64,000 nucleotides of DNA from VRUE01 sp963728835 (GTDB taxonomy: Bacteria; Actinomycetota; Thermoleophilia; Solirubrobacterales; 70-9): contig CAVSKZ010000002.1 in the NCBI GenBank assembly GCA_963728835.1, positions 558,001-622,000 on the forward strand, read 5' to 3'. Shown here piece by piece: positions 43,321 to 51,868 of this stretch; the first letter of the stretch is position 1; each line of letters starts with the position of its first letter. The position numbers and the translations under genes are program-made. The notes under the pieces were generated by a model. The model was given only the letters and a program-made list of their open reading frames with translations, did not search any database and was not told where the DNA came from.

Positions 43321-44289
43321 GGATCGAGCTGAACGGGAAGCCGCATGAGCTCGCCGAGGGGGCGACCCTCGCCGACGCCGCGCGAGGCTGCTGGGGCCGA
43401 GGACGCCCGCGGCGTCGCGATCGCCCTCGACGGCGAGGTCGCGCCTCGCGCCGAGTGGGCCTCGACGCCGCTGGTCGAGGGCAGCAGGGTCGAGGTCCTC
43501 GCCGCGATCCAGGGCGGCGCCGAGGGCTGGGAACTGGGCGGCCGGGCCTGGACCTCGCGCCTGATCGCCGGCACCGGGGGCTTCCGCTCGCTGGAACAGA
43601 TGGAGCTGGCGCTGGAGGCCTCGGGCGCGGAGATCGTCACCGTCGCCCTGCGCCGCATCGACCCCGACGCGAAGGGGTCGGTCCTCGACGTGCTCGACCG
43701 CCTCGGGCTCTTCGCCCTCCCCAACACCGCTGGCTGCTACACCGCCCGCGACGCCGTCCGCACCGCGCGCCTCGCCCGCGAGGCCTTCGAGACCGAGTGG
43801 ATCAAGCTCGAGGTGATCGGCGACGACCGCACCCTCTTCCCCGACGCGGTCGAGCTTCTCGACGCCGCCGAGACCCTCGTCGGCGAGGGCTTCACCGTCC
43901 TCCCCTACACCAACGACGACCCGGTCCTCGCCCGCCGCCTCGAGGAGGCCGGCTGCGCCGCGGTGATGCCGCTCGGCTCCCCGATCGGCTCCGGCGCCGG
44001 CATCCGCAATCCCTACAACATCGCGATCATCGCCGAGCGCGCCTCGGTCCCGGTCGTCCTCGACGCCGGCATCGGCACCGCCTCCGACGCCGCCCTGGCG
44101 ATGGAGCTGGGCTGCGACGCGGTGATGGCCGCCAGCTCGATCTTCGGCGCCGCCGACCCGGTCGCGATGGCAACCGCCCTGCGCCTCGGAGTCGAGGCCG
44201 GCCGCGCCGCCCGCGCCGCCGGCCGCATCCCCCGCCGCACCCACGCCGAGGCCTCGACCCCCGAGCAGGGCCTCCCCGAGCTCTCCTGA
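43317..44289 (+). CDS. thiSG: ThiS-ThiG fusion: sulfur carrier plus thiazole synthase (frameshift near 43385)
   Basis: MRIELNGKPHELAEGATLAD begins ThiS; after a break near 43385 the frame continues EDARGVAIALDGEVAPRAEW and SRVEVLAAIQGG, the ThiS tail. No stop follows: AEGWELGGRAWTSRLIAGTG leads into ThiG with EWIKLEVIGDD (Schiff-base Lys), PYTNDDPVLARRL, SPIGSGAGIRNP and DAGIGTASDAA. ThiS normally needs a free Gly-Gly end to carry sulfur, so the fusion must be processed or work differently. About 323 residues; last gene of the TPP-regulated operon. Confidence 0.9.
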
Positions 44290-44329
44290 CCGCCCCCAAC
44301 GGCTCGCTGCCCTCTACCATGGCCACCGC

Positions 44330-44403
44330 GCCCCCGTAGCTCAGTTGGTTAGAGCGGCGGCCTTTTAAGCCGCGCGGCCCGGGTTCGAATCCCGGCGGGG
44401 GTA
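44330..44403 (+). tRNA. tRNA-Lys(TTT)
   Basis: A 74-base cloverleaf: acceptor GCCCCCG/CGGGGGT, D arm GCTCAGTTGGTTAGAGC, anticodon stem GCGGC/GCCGC with loop CTTTTAA (anticodon TTT), and T arm CCGGG TTCGAAT CCCGG. CCA is not encoded. The first acceptor pair is G-U. Confidence 0.95.
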
Positions 44404-44431
44404 CTTACCGGGTAGCGGGTAGGGAGATCGC

Positions 44432-45130
44432 ATGGGCGACGACGCGAAGCGCGACAGGGAGCTGCTCCGTTCCCCCTGTGACCTGGAGGAGGAGGACGAG
44501 CTCCGCCTCGAGCGGATCAAGACGGAGGTCGACAAGGGCTTCGACGCTCTGCGCGACGTCGAGGACGGCGTCTCTGTCTTCGGCTCGGCACGCGTGAAAG
44601 AGGGGCATCGCTGGTATGAGCTCTGCCGCGAGACCTCGGCGTGCCTGGCGCGCAACGGCTTCACCGTCATCACCGGCGGCGGTCCTGGGTTGATGGAAGC
44701 TGCGAACCGAGGCGCCGCCGAAGCCGGCGGCCTCTCCGTCGGCCTCAACATCCAGCTGCCGCACGAGCAGAAGACGAATCCCTACGTCAACCGCTGCGTC
44801 GACTTCCACTACTTCTTCGCCCGCAAGCTGATGTTCGTCCGTTACGCGCGTGCCTTCGTCATCTTCCCCGGCGGCTACGGCACGCTCGACGAGCTCTTCG
44901 AGAGCCTCACCCTGATCCAGACCCATCGCATCCAGCTCTTCCCGACGATTCTCGTCGACTCCAAGCACTGGGAACCGCTGCTCGACTGGATCGACGACGC
45001 CCTCGACGACACGGCGCTGATCTCACCGCCCGACATGGAGCTTCTCGTCACCGCCGACACGGTCGCCGAGGTCTGCGGCCACGTCGAGAAGGCGACAGAA
45101 CTGCAGCGCCAGTTCGAAGACGGCGGTTAG
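44432..45130 (+). CDS. LOG family (TIGR00730-type) Rossmann protein
   Basis: A 232-residue protein with VSVFGSARVKEGHRWY, VITGGGPGLMEAANRGA and the signature FPGGYGTLDELFE (PGGxGTxxE, about 146-158). LOG enzymes release free cytokinin-type bases from their ribotides; bacterial members are often general nucleotide 5'-phosphoribohydrolases. A charged N-terminal helix (LLRSPCDLEEEDELRLERIK) precedes the domain. It lies downstream of tRNA-Lys. Confidence 0.9.
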   Translation: MGDDAKRDRELLRSPCDLEEEDELRLERIKTEVDKGFDALRDVEDGVSVFGSARVKEGHRWYELCRETSACLARNGFTVITGGGPGLMEAANRGAAEAGGLSVGLNIQLPHEQKTNPYVNRCVDFHYFFARKLMFVRYARAFVIFPGGYGTLDELFESLTLIQTHRIQLFPTILVDSKHWEPLLDWIDDALDDTALISPPDMELLVTADTVAEVCGHVEKATELQRQFEDGG

Positions 45131-45194
45131 GGATGGCGAAAGCAATCGACCCGCCGAAGCGGGCCGATTGCAAGGACTGCCGTCGAACGGGACA

Positions 45195-45270
45195 GCCACC
45201 CTCACGAAGTCTCTGGAAGCTTAGCGCCCCGGGCGGGATTCGAACCCGCCAGTCCCACTTCGTGAGGGTG
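45195..45270. repeat. 15-bp inverted repeat linking the tRNA-like anticodon arm to its 3' flank
   Basis: CCACCCTCACGAAGT (45196-45210) is the exact reverse complement of ACTTCGTGAGGGTGG (45257-45271). The right arm is the anticodon arm of the tRNA-Val-like element; the left arm lies 15-30 bases beyond its 3' end. On the minus-strand transcript the two would pair. It could be a mis-assembly palindrome, an att-like site or a folding switch. Confidence 0.6.
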
Positions 45271-45294
45271 GGATCCACATCCGATGGCCGGGGC
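45225..45294 (-). tRNA. tRNA-Val(CAC)-like gene, atypical
   Basis: On the minus strand: acceptor GCCCCGG/CCGGGGC, T arm GCGGG TTCGAAT CCCGC, 5-base variable loop and anticodon loop CTCACGA (anticodon CAC). The D arm is short (ATC/GAT, 3 bp), position 8 is C, and the last anticodon-stem pair is C-A. It is 70 bases long. Perfect acceptor and T arms argue for a real or recent tRNA; the D and anticodon arms argue for degeneration or recombination. Confidence 0.5.
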
Positions 45295-45391
45295 GTCGCC
45301 GCTCTCGCGGCACGCCGACGCTATTCCGCGCGAACGCACGTATTGCGCTGCAAATCAAGTGAATTACGCGCGAATCTGGGCCTGGGAAGCG

Positions 45392-47005
45392 CTAGTGCCG
45401 GAAATGCCGGTGCTTGGTGAAGACCATCGTCACGCCGGCCCCTTCGCAGGCCTCGATCACCTCGGCGTCGCGCTTGGAGCCGCCGGGCTGGATCACCGCG
45501 GTGGAGCCGGCTTCGATCGCCAGCTGGGGGCCGTCGGCGAAGGGGAAGAAGGCGTCGGAGGCGACTGCGGAGCCGGCGAGGAGAGCATCGGCGTCCTCGC
45601 GCGCGTCCCGGCACTTCTCGACCGCGAGGCGGACCGAGTCGACCCGGCTCATCTGACCGGCGCCGATGCCGATCGTGGCGCCGTCCTTGGCGATCACGAT
45701 CGCGTTGGAGCGGACGTGGCGGACGACGGTCCAGGCGAAGAGCATGTCGCGCCACTGCTCCTCGCTCACCCCCGCCTTCGTCACCACCTCCATCAGCTCG
45801 CGCGGCTCGGGGTCGCCGTCGCGGTCCTGGATCAGCAGCCCGCCCAGCACCCGTTTGACGTCGCGTTCGCCCGAGTCGCGCTCGCGGCGCTCCTCCTCGC
45901 TGAGGATGCGGATCGCCTCCTTCTGCTGGAGGACGGTGAGCGCCCCGTGCTCGTATTCGGGCGCGATCAGCACCTCGACGAAGTTCTCGTGCAGCTTCTC
46001 CGCCAGGCCCTTCGAGACCGGCCGGTTGAAGGCGATCACGCCGCCGAAGGCCGACATCGGGTCGCAGGCCAGGGCCTTTTCGTAGGCCTCCAGCGAGTCG
46101 GCGCCGACCGCCACCCCGCAGGGGTTGTTGTGCTTGACGATCGTGCAGGCCGGCTGCTCGAAGTCCTCGACCAAGCGCCGCGCCGAGTCGAGGTCGAGCA
46201 CGTTGTTGAAGGAGAGGGCGCGACCGTGCAGCTTGGAGACGCGCGCGAGGACGTGGCTGCGGGCGCCGGCTTCGGAGTACAGCGCCGCCCGCTGGTGGGG
46301 GTTCTCGCCGTAGGCGAGGTCGAGCACCTTCTCGTAGGCGACCGCCAGGTGCTCGGGATAGTCCTCGTACTCGGTCGAGAACCAGCGGCTGATCGCGGCG
46401 TCGTAGCGGGCGGTCTGGGCGAAGGCCTCGTTGGCGAGCCAGTGCCGGGTCGAGGCCGAGACCTCGCCGCCGGACTCCTCCAGCTCCGCCAATACCGCGT
46501 CGTAGGACTCGGGCTTGACCACGACGGCGACCCCGTCGTGGTTCTTGGCGGCGGCCCGGATCATCGTCGGCCCGCCGATGTCGATGTTCTCGACCGCGAC
46601 CTCCGGCGCGACGTCGCGCGCGGCCACCGTCTCCTCGAAGGGGTAGAGGTTGACGCAGACCAGGTCGATCGGCTCGATCCCCTCGCGCTCCAGCGTCGCC
46701 ACGTGCTTGGGGTCCTCGCGCCGCGCCAGCAGCGCCGCGTGCAGCCGCGGGTGCAGGGTCTTGACCCGCCCGCCGAGGATCTCTTCCTGGCCGGTGAACT
46801 CGGAGACGTCGGTCACCTCGATCCCCGCCTCGCGCAGGGCCGTCGCCGTGCCGCCGGTCGAGAGGATCTCCACGCCGAGCCCGGCGAGCCCGCGGGCGAA
46901 GTCGGCGACGCCGGTCTTGTCGGAGACCGAGACGAGCGCACGACGCACCGCGATCGCGCCGTCGCTCACGGCTTCCGATCGGGTGTCTGCGGGGGCTTCA
47001 CTCAT
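45392..47005 (-). CDS. purH: Bifunctional AICAR formyltransferase / IMP cyclohydrolase
   Basis: A 537-residue enzyme. The N-terminal IMP cyclohydrolase has ALVSVSDKTGVADFA, GVEILSTGGTATAL and GGRVKTLHPRLHAALL; the C-terminal transformylase has YGENPHQRAALY, VKHNNPCGVAVG (catalytic Lys-His), DPMSAFGGVIAFNRP and SDAFFPFADG. It catalyses the last two steps to IMP. Its start overlaps the end of purN by 8 bases, so purN-purH form one unit. Confidence 0.97.
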   Translation of the reverse strand: MSEAPADTRSEAVSDGAIAVRRALVSVSDKTGVADFARGLAGLGVEILSTGGTATALREAGIEVTDVSEFTGQEEILGGRVKTLHPRLHAALLARREDPKHVATLEREGIEPIDLVCVNLYPFEETVAARDVAPEVAVENIDIGGPTMIRAAAKNHDGVAVVVKPESYDAVLAELEESGGEVSASTRHWLANEAFAQTARYDAAISRWFSTEYEDYPEHLAVAYEKVLDLAYGENPHQRAALYSEAGARSHVLARVSKLHGRALSFNNVLDLDSARRLVEDFEQPACTIVKHNNPCGVAVGADSLEAYEKALACDPMSAFGGVIAFNRPVSKGLAEKLHENFVEVLIAPEYEHGALTVLQQKEAIRILSEEERRERDSGERDVKRVLGGLLIQDRDGDPEPRELMEVVTKAGVSEEQWRDMLFAWTVVRHVRSNAIVIAKDGATIGIGAGQMSRVDSVRLAVEKCRDAREDADALLAGSAVASDAFFPFADGPQLAIEAGSTAVIQPGGSKRDAEVIEACEGAGVTMVFTKHRHFRH

Positions 47006-47615
47006 CGAGGATGACGACGCTCGAGTCGTCGGCCTCGATCCTAACCCTGCCCGCCGCGATCATGCGGATCGCCTCCGGGTAGAGCTCGTGCTCAGTGGCG
47101 TGGATCGCCTCCTCGAGCGCCGCCCGGTCGCGATCGGGCGGCACCGGCACCTCGCGCTGCAGCAGCACCGGCCCGGTGTCTACGCCCTCGTCGACGAAGT
47201 GAACGGTGACGCCGGTCGTCTCGACCCCGGCCTCGAGCGCCTGGCCGATCGCGTCGAGGCCCGGGAAGGCGGGCAGCAGGGCCGGGTGGACGTTGACGAC
47301 ACGGTGGCGGAAGCGGGCGACGAACCCCTCGCTCAGCAGCTGCATGTACCCGGCGAGGGCGACGAGGTCGGCACCACGAGCCTCGATCCAGTCGCCCATC
47401 GCTGTGTCTCGCGCCTCGCGGCCGGCGTAGCCGTCGCGGGGGAAGGAGGCCGTTTCGACACCGGCCGCCCGAGCCCGCTCCAGGGCTCGCGCGTCGAGCT
47501 TGTCCGAGCCGACCCCGACGACCTCGAACCCCTCATGGCCATGCAGCTGGTCGAGGATCGCCTGCAGGTTGGTGCCGCTGCCGGAGGCGAGTACGACGAT
47601 TCGAAAGTCGCTCAC
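46998..47615 (-). CDS. purN: Phosphoribosylglycinamide formyltransferase
   Basis: A 205-residue enzyme from GTG 47615: IVVLASGSGTNLQAILDQL, LVALAGYMQLLS, VNVHPALLPAFPGLDAIGQA with catalytic Asn and His, and VHFVDEGVDTGPVL with catalytic Asp. It formylates GAR with 10-formyl-THF in purine synthesis. It is followed by purH and is divergent from the nitronate monooxygenase-like gene. Confidence 0.96.
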   Translation of the reverse strand: MSDFRIVVLASGSGTNLQAILDQLHGHEGFEVVGVGSDKLDARALERARAAGVETASFPRDGYAGREARDTAMGDWIEARGADLVALAGYMQLLSEGFVARFRHRVVNVHPALLPAFPGLDAIGQALEAGVETTGVTVHFVDEGVDTGPVLLQREVPVPPDRDRAALEEAIHATEHELYPEAIRMIAAGRVRIEADDSSVVILDE

Positions 47616-47647
47616 GGCCGCATCTTCGCGCAGCCCGCCATCCGGGG

Positions 47648-47691
47648 GTGTCTGAGTTTTCCCACCCATACGGTGGGAAAAACTCAGACAC
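47648..47691. promoter_or_regulatory. Long inverted repeat in the purN upstream region
   Basis: GTGTCTGAGTTTTCCCACC (47648-47666) pairs with GGTGGGAAAAACTCAGACAC (47672-47691), with one bulged base and a 5-base loop. It lies between the divergent purN (start 47615) and nitronate monooxygenase-like gene (start 47707), so it is not at a gene end. It may be an operator or a 5'-leader structure of either transcript. Confidence 0.55.
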
Positions 47692-47706
47692 GCCTAGGAT
47701 CGAGAC

Positions 47707-48666
47707 ATGAACTTCCTCGAGCGGCTTGGTGTTGCCGCGCCCGTCGTTCAGGCGGGGATGGGCGGGGGCCTGAGCCGTCACGAGCTTGCCGCGGCGGTCT
47801 CGGAGGCCGGGGGGCTGGGGACGATCGCGGTCAACGGCGCCGCGGCGATCGAGCGCGAGCTGTCTGCCGCGCGAGCTTTGACCGGGCGGCCCGTCGCGGT
47901 CAACCTCCTGCTGCCCTTCGCGCGCCGTGGCTGGTTCGCCGCCGCGGCGAAGGCCGACGCCGTCGTCACCTTCTGGGGTGCCCCGAAGCGCCGAACCCCG
48001 GGCGTCTGGATCCATCAGTGCGGATCCGTCGTAGAGACACTGGCTGCCCATGCGGCCGGCGCCGACGGCGCGATTCTCCAGGGCGTCGAGGCGGGGGGTC
48101 ACGTACGCGGAACCGTCCGCGCGCTCGAGCTGCTCGACCGAGCCAAGGCGGCTCTGCCCCCCGGCTTCCCCCTTCTCCTCGCGGGCGGGATCGCCGGCCG
48201 GGACGACGTGGGCCGGGTGCTCGCGGCGGGGGCAGACGGCGCCGTGGCCGGCACCCGTTTCCTGCTCAGCCATGAGAGCCGGGCGCATCCGGAGTACCGG
48301 CGGCGCCTGCTGGTCGCCGAGGAGACGATCCTGACCGAGTTGTTCGGGGTGGGCTGGCCGGCGCCGCACCGCGTCGTCGCCAACGCGGCAACCGAGCACT
48401 GGCTCGGAGACGATCCCCGCGGGCCGTCCCTGAACCGGGCGCTGAACCGCCTAACCGGGCCGGCCGGCCGCTACATGCCCTCCTCCCTTCAGGCACGGAT
48501 GGTGCGCGCCCAGAGCCCGCACGGCAGGCTGCTCACCCCGCTGGGCCCCACCGATGACGGCCCAGACAATCTCCTCGACGCCGGTCCCCTCTATGCGGGC
48601 GAGACGGTGGCCCGTATCGGCGACGTGCGCCCGGCGGCAGAGATCGTCGCCGCGCTCACGCCCTAG
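47707..48666 (+). CDS. Nitronate monooxygenase-family flavoprotein
   Basis: A 319-residue TIM-barrel protein: APVVQAGMGGGLSRHELAAA, AGGLGTIAVNG, AILQGVEAGGHVRGT (the GxEAGGH FMN motif), LLLAGGIAGRDDV and GADGAVAGTRFLLSHES. These are motifs of nitronate monooxygenase/FabK-like FMN enzymes. The exact substrate cannot be told. It is convergent with purF, overlapping by 4 bases. Confidence 0.85.
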   Translation: MNFLERLGVAAPVVQAGMGGGLSRHELAAAVSEAGGLGTIAVNGAAAIERELSAARALTGRPVAVNLLLPFARRGWFAAAAKADAVVTFWGAPKRRTPGVWIHQCGSVVETLAAHAAGADGAILQGVEAGGHVRGTVRALELLDRAKAALPPGFPLLLAGGIAGRDDVGRVLAAGADGAVAGTRFLLSHESRAHPEYRRRLLVAEETILTELFGVGWPAPHRVVANAATEHWLGDDPRGPSLNRALNRLTGPAGRYMPSSLQARMVRAQSPHGRLLTPLGPTDDGPDNLLDAGPLYAGETVARIGDVRPAAEIVAALTP

Positions 48667-50105
48667 GACGCCGGGACGACGGCCACGTCCTCGAGCGCGA
48701 ACTTGCCGTTGGCCTCCTCGGGATCGCCCAGCGGGTAGCGGCCGCTGAAGCAGGCGTCGCAGTGGTCCTCGGGCGGGGTTCCGATCGCCTCGTAGACCCC
48801 CTCGAGCGAGAGGTAGGCGAGCGAGTCGCAGCCGAGCTCGTCGGCGATCTCCTGCACGGTGCGCTTGTGGGCGATCATCTCCTCGCGGGTCGACATGTCG
48901 ACCCCGTAGTGGCAGGGGTTGCGGATCGGCGGTGCCGAGATCCGCAGGTGGACCTCCCTCGCGCCGGCGTCGCGCAGCATGCCGACGATCTGCCGCGTCG
49001 TGTTGCCGCGCACGATCGAGTCGTCGACGACGACGATGCGCTGGCCGGAGACGATCTCCGGCAGCGGGTTGAACTTGAGCCGCAGGCCGTGCTTGCGCAG
49101 CTCCTGCCCAGGCTGGATGAAGGTCCGCGCCACGTAGCGGTTCTTGATCAGGCCGTCGTCGCGCGGCAGCCCCGAGGCGCGCGCGAACCCGGCCGCAGCC
49201 GGGTTGCCGGAGTCCGGGACCGAGATCACCAGGTCGGCCTCGACCGGCGCCTCGCGCCAGAGGATCTCGCCCATCCGCCCGCGCACCTGCTGCAGCACCT
49301 TGCCCTCGAGGCGGCTGTCGGGACGGGAGAAGTAGATGTGCTCGAAGACGCACATCGCCGGCCGCTCGGCCTTGACCACCTGGCGCGTCTCCAGGCCGCG
49401 CTCGGTCAGCGAGACCATCTCGCCGGGGTGCACTTCCCGCATCAGCTCGGCGCCGATGATGTCGAAGGCGCAGCTCTCCGAGGCGACGACGAAGCGGTCC
49501 TCCAGCCGTCCCAGCGAGAGCGGACGCACCCCGTGCGGGTCGCGGAAGGCGACGATCGCGCGCTTGGTCATCACCACGGTCGAGTAGGCGCCCTGCAGGC
49601 GCGGCATCACGTCGGTGACCGCGTCCTCGATCAGCCTGCCCTCGTTGGAGGAGAGCAGCGCCGCGATGATCTCCGAGTCGGAGGTGCCGCGGAAGGCGAT
49701 GCCGCGCTCCTTCAGCTCAGCCCAGAGCTCGACCGCGTTGGTCAGGTTTCCGTTGTGGGCGAGCGCCAGCTCGCGGCCGTCGTCGCGCCAGACCGGCTGC
49801 GCGTTCTCCCAGGACCCACCGCCGGTGGTCGAGTAGCGCACGTGGCCGATCGCCATGTCGCCCTCCAGCGCCCGCAGCTTCTCCTCGTCGAAGACCTGGG
49901 AGACGAGCCCCGAATCACGCAGGGTGGTGATGTGGCCGCCCTCGCAGGTGGCGATCCCGGCCGACTCCTGGCCGCGGTGCTGTAGCGCGTAGAGGCTGAA
50001 GTAGGCGAGGCGGGAGACGTCGTGCCCGGGTGCGTATACGCCGAACACCCCGCATTCCTCGCGCGGGCCATCGCGGTCTATGAGCTGCCCCTGAAGCGGA
50101 GTCAA
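48663..50105 (-). CDS. purF: Amidophosphoribosyltransferase
   Basis: A 480-residue enzyme. A propeptide of 17 residues precedes the nucleophile Cys (EECGVFGVYAP); GIATCEGGHITTLRDSGLV, HVRYSTTGG and AHNGNLTNA follow in the glutaminase domain. The phosphoribosyltransferase half has IVVVDDSIVRGNTTRQI (PRPP loop). Cysteines at MCVFEHIYF, NPCHYG and CDACFSG fit the Fe-S type of Bacillus and Actinobacteria. It performs the first committed step of purine synthesis. Confidence 0.97.
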   Translation of the reverse strand: MTPLQGQLIDRDGPREECGVFGVYAPGHDVSRLAYFSLYALQHRGQESAGIATCEGGHITTLRDSGLVSQVFDEEKLRALEGDMAIGHVRYSTTGGGSWENAQPVWRDDGRELALAHNGNLTNAVELWAELKERGIAFRGTSDSEIIAALLSSNEGRLIEDAVTDVMPRLQGAYSTVVMTKRAIVAFRDPHGVRPLSLGRLEDRFVVASESCAFDIIGAELMREVHPGEMVSLTERGLETRQVVKAERPAMCVFEHIYFSRPDSRLEGKVLQQVRGRMGEILWREAPVEADLVISVPDSGNPAAAGFARASGLPRDDGLIKNRYVARTFIQPGQELRKHGLRLKFNPLPEIVSGQRIVVVDDSIVRGNTTRQIVGMLRDAGAREVHLRISAPPIRNPCHYGVDMSTREEMIAHKRTVQEIADELGCDSLAYLSLEGVYEAIGTPPEDHCDACFSGRYPLGDPEEANGKFALEDVAVVPAS

Positions 50106-50232
50106 GCGCGTGCTTCCTCGCGGTCGAAAGGACGTGACGCGCAGGCGGACTGCCTACCCGCGGAGGGTACCAGCGGGGCGGGACCGGACCGGCCGCCACC
50201 GGCGCCCTGCATGACGTTGGGGGGCTCTAAGG

Positions 50233-50744
50233 CAAAAGCCCGGCGAGATCGCTCTTGCGATCCCGCCGGGCTGGAAATGCCTATGCGACCAGGGGGCTCA
50301 GCCCCGTTTGCCGCCTTTGCCTTTGCGGGCGGGTTTTTTCTGGCCTTTCACTTTCACTTTCAGCGTGCGAACGGTCGGCGCGGCGGCCACGTTTTGCGCA
50401 GTCGCCTTGAGGACGAGCTGAAGCGACTGTTTGCGGCTCAGTTCTTTGAGCTTCGACTTCAGCCCCGCCGGGAAGATGAGCGTGAACTTGGCGATCGTCC
50501 CGGGCACGACGACCTGCGTGCTGCCGCTCAGTTTGGCTTTTTTCCCTTTGCCCAGTTTGACCGAGCCGGCGACTTTCACCGAGGCCTGGGTGTTGCTCGT
50601 CACCAGGACCCTCGCAAAGCCTTTCCTGACGACAGAGGAGACGCTCAGCACGGCCACCGGGCAGGCCGTCTGCAGCGCGGCGCTCTGCGGGCACTGGTCC
50701 TGCGTCTCGTCGCCGAAGCCGTCGTTGTCGGCGTCGGGCTCGAC
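50233..50744 (-). repeat. 512-bp duplicated block, copy 1
   Basis: Appears identical to 51357-51868 over 512 bases, spanning the last ~150 codons of the upstream gene, the stop and its terminator. Sequence on either side differs at once. Confidence 0.85.
50234..50272 (-). terminator. Rho-independent terminator of the first Ca-binding-type protein gene
   Basis: On the minus strand a 16-bp stem (AGCCCGGCGGGATCGC with its complement, one G-U pair) and AAGA loop are followed by TTTTG, 25 bases past the stop at 50298. Confidence 0.85.
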
Positions 50745-51278
50745 TTTCGCGGTGACCGGAGCCTGAATTCCTTCGGACTCTGCGATGCTCGTCACCGGGC
50801 CCAGGGTCGGACTGCCGAGGAAGACGGCAAAGCGGTCGGCTGGATTGCCGGTTACGCAGTAGAACGTGTACACGGTCCCTTCGAACGTGCCGGAGGCGCC
50901 GAGGAAGTCGCCGGCTTGAACCGGAATCCTCGTATTGAACGTGTTGGTCCCTGTCGAGATGGGGCTCGCCGCGCTTTCCCCGACCACCTGGTACTGGGTG
51001 GGGGCGCCGGCTGGGCGAAATACCTTGAGGGCCTGACTCAGGATGCCCGGTGGGAGGGGCACGTTAGTCCTGAGAGTCCAGCTCGTGATCACCCCTGCGC
51101 TGGGGACCGTGGCCGGGATTGGCCCTGCGCTGGCCAGAGAGGCAATGGTTATCCCCGAGGTGACTTCTTCGCCCACGCAGGGATTGCCGACTTCGGTGGC
51201 GGCCGAGGCGCCTGTCGAGCCAAAGGCCGCGAGCGCGAGCATGGCCGTTGCCAGTACCGCAATGAACTTCGCTCTCAT
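50298..51278 (-). CDS. Secreted protein with Ca-binding TSP3-like motif, paralog 1
   Basis: A 326-residue exported protein. Signal peptide 1-26 (AVLATAMLALAAFGSTGASA). The unique N-terminal domain (about 27-178) is strand-rich. VEPDADNDGFGDETQDQCP (about 179-197) is a thrombospondin-type-3-like Asp-rich calcium loop; a strand-rich C-terminal domain follows and the end is Lys-rich (KGQKKPARKGKGGKRG). The last ~150 residues are identical to paralog 2. Probably extracellular or wall-bound; function unknown. Confidence 0.75.
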   Translation of the reverse strand: MRAKFIAVLATAMLALAAFGSTGASAATEVGNPCVGEEVTSGITIASLASAGPIPATVPSAGVITSWTLRTNVPLPPGILSQALKVFRPAGAPTQYQVVGESAASPISTGTNTFNTRIPVQAGDFLGASGTFEGTVYTFYCVTGNPADRFAVFLGSPTLGPVTSIAESEGIQAPVTAKVEPDADNDGFGDETQDQCPQSAALQTACPVAVLSVSSVVRKGFARVLVTSNTQASVKVAGSVKLGKGKKAKLSGSTQVVVPGTIAKFTLIFPAGLKSKLKELSRKQSLQLVLKATAQNVAAAPTVRTLKVKVKGQKKPARKGKGGKRG

Positions 51279-51356
51279 TTCATTCTCCTAGATCGCTGAT
51301 CGTGGGGGCAGCATATTCAGATTCCGCATGTTGGAGCGGAAATTCGACGTAAACGA

Positions 51357-51868
51357 CAAAAGCCCGGCGAGATCGCTCTTGCGATCCCGCCGGGCTGGAA
51401 ATGCCTATGCGACCAGGGGGCTCAGCCCCGTTTGCCGCCTTTGCCTTTGCGGGCGGGTTTTTTCTGGCCTTTCACTTTCACTTTCAGCGTGCGAACGGTC
51501 GGCGCGGCGGCCACGTTTTGCGCAGTCGCCTTGAGGACGAGCTGAAGCGACTGTTTGCGGCTCAGTTCTTTGAGCTTCGACTTCAGCCCCGCCGGGAAGA
51601 TGAGCGTGAACTTGGCGATCGTCCCGGGCACGACGACCTGCGTGCTGCCGCTCAGTTTGGCTTTTTTCCCTTTGCCCAGTTTGACCGAGCCGGCGACTTT
51701 CACCGAGGCCTGGGTGTTGCTCGTCACCAGGACCCTCGCAAAGCCTTTCCTGACGACAGAGGAGACGCTCAGCACGGCCACCGGGCAGGCCGTCTGCAGC
51801 GCGGCGCTCTGCGGGCACTGGTCCTGCGTCTCGTCGCCGAAGCCGTCGTTGTCGGCGTCGGGCTCGAC
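51357..51868 (-). repeat. 512-bp duplicated block, copy 2
   Basis: Second copy of the block at 50233-50744, offset by 1124 bases, covering the 3' half and terminator of the second secreted-protein gene. Confidence 0.85.
51358..51396 (-). terminator. Rho-independent terminator of the second Ca-binding-type protein gene
   Basis: Identical to the terminator at 50234-50272 and placed the same distance past the stop at 51422. It separates the two paralogs into independent transcripts. Confidence 0.85.
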
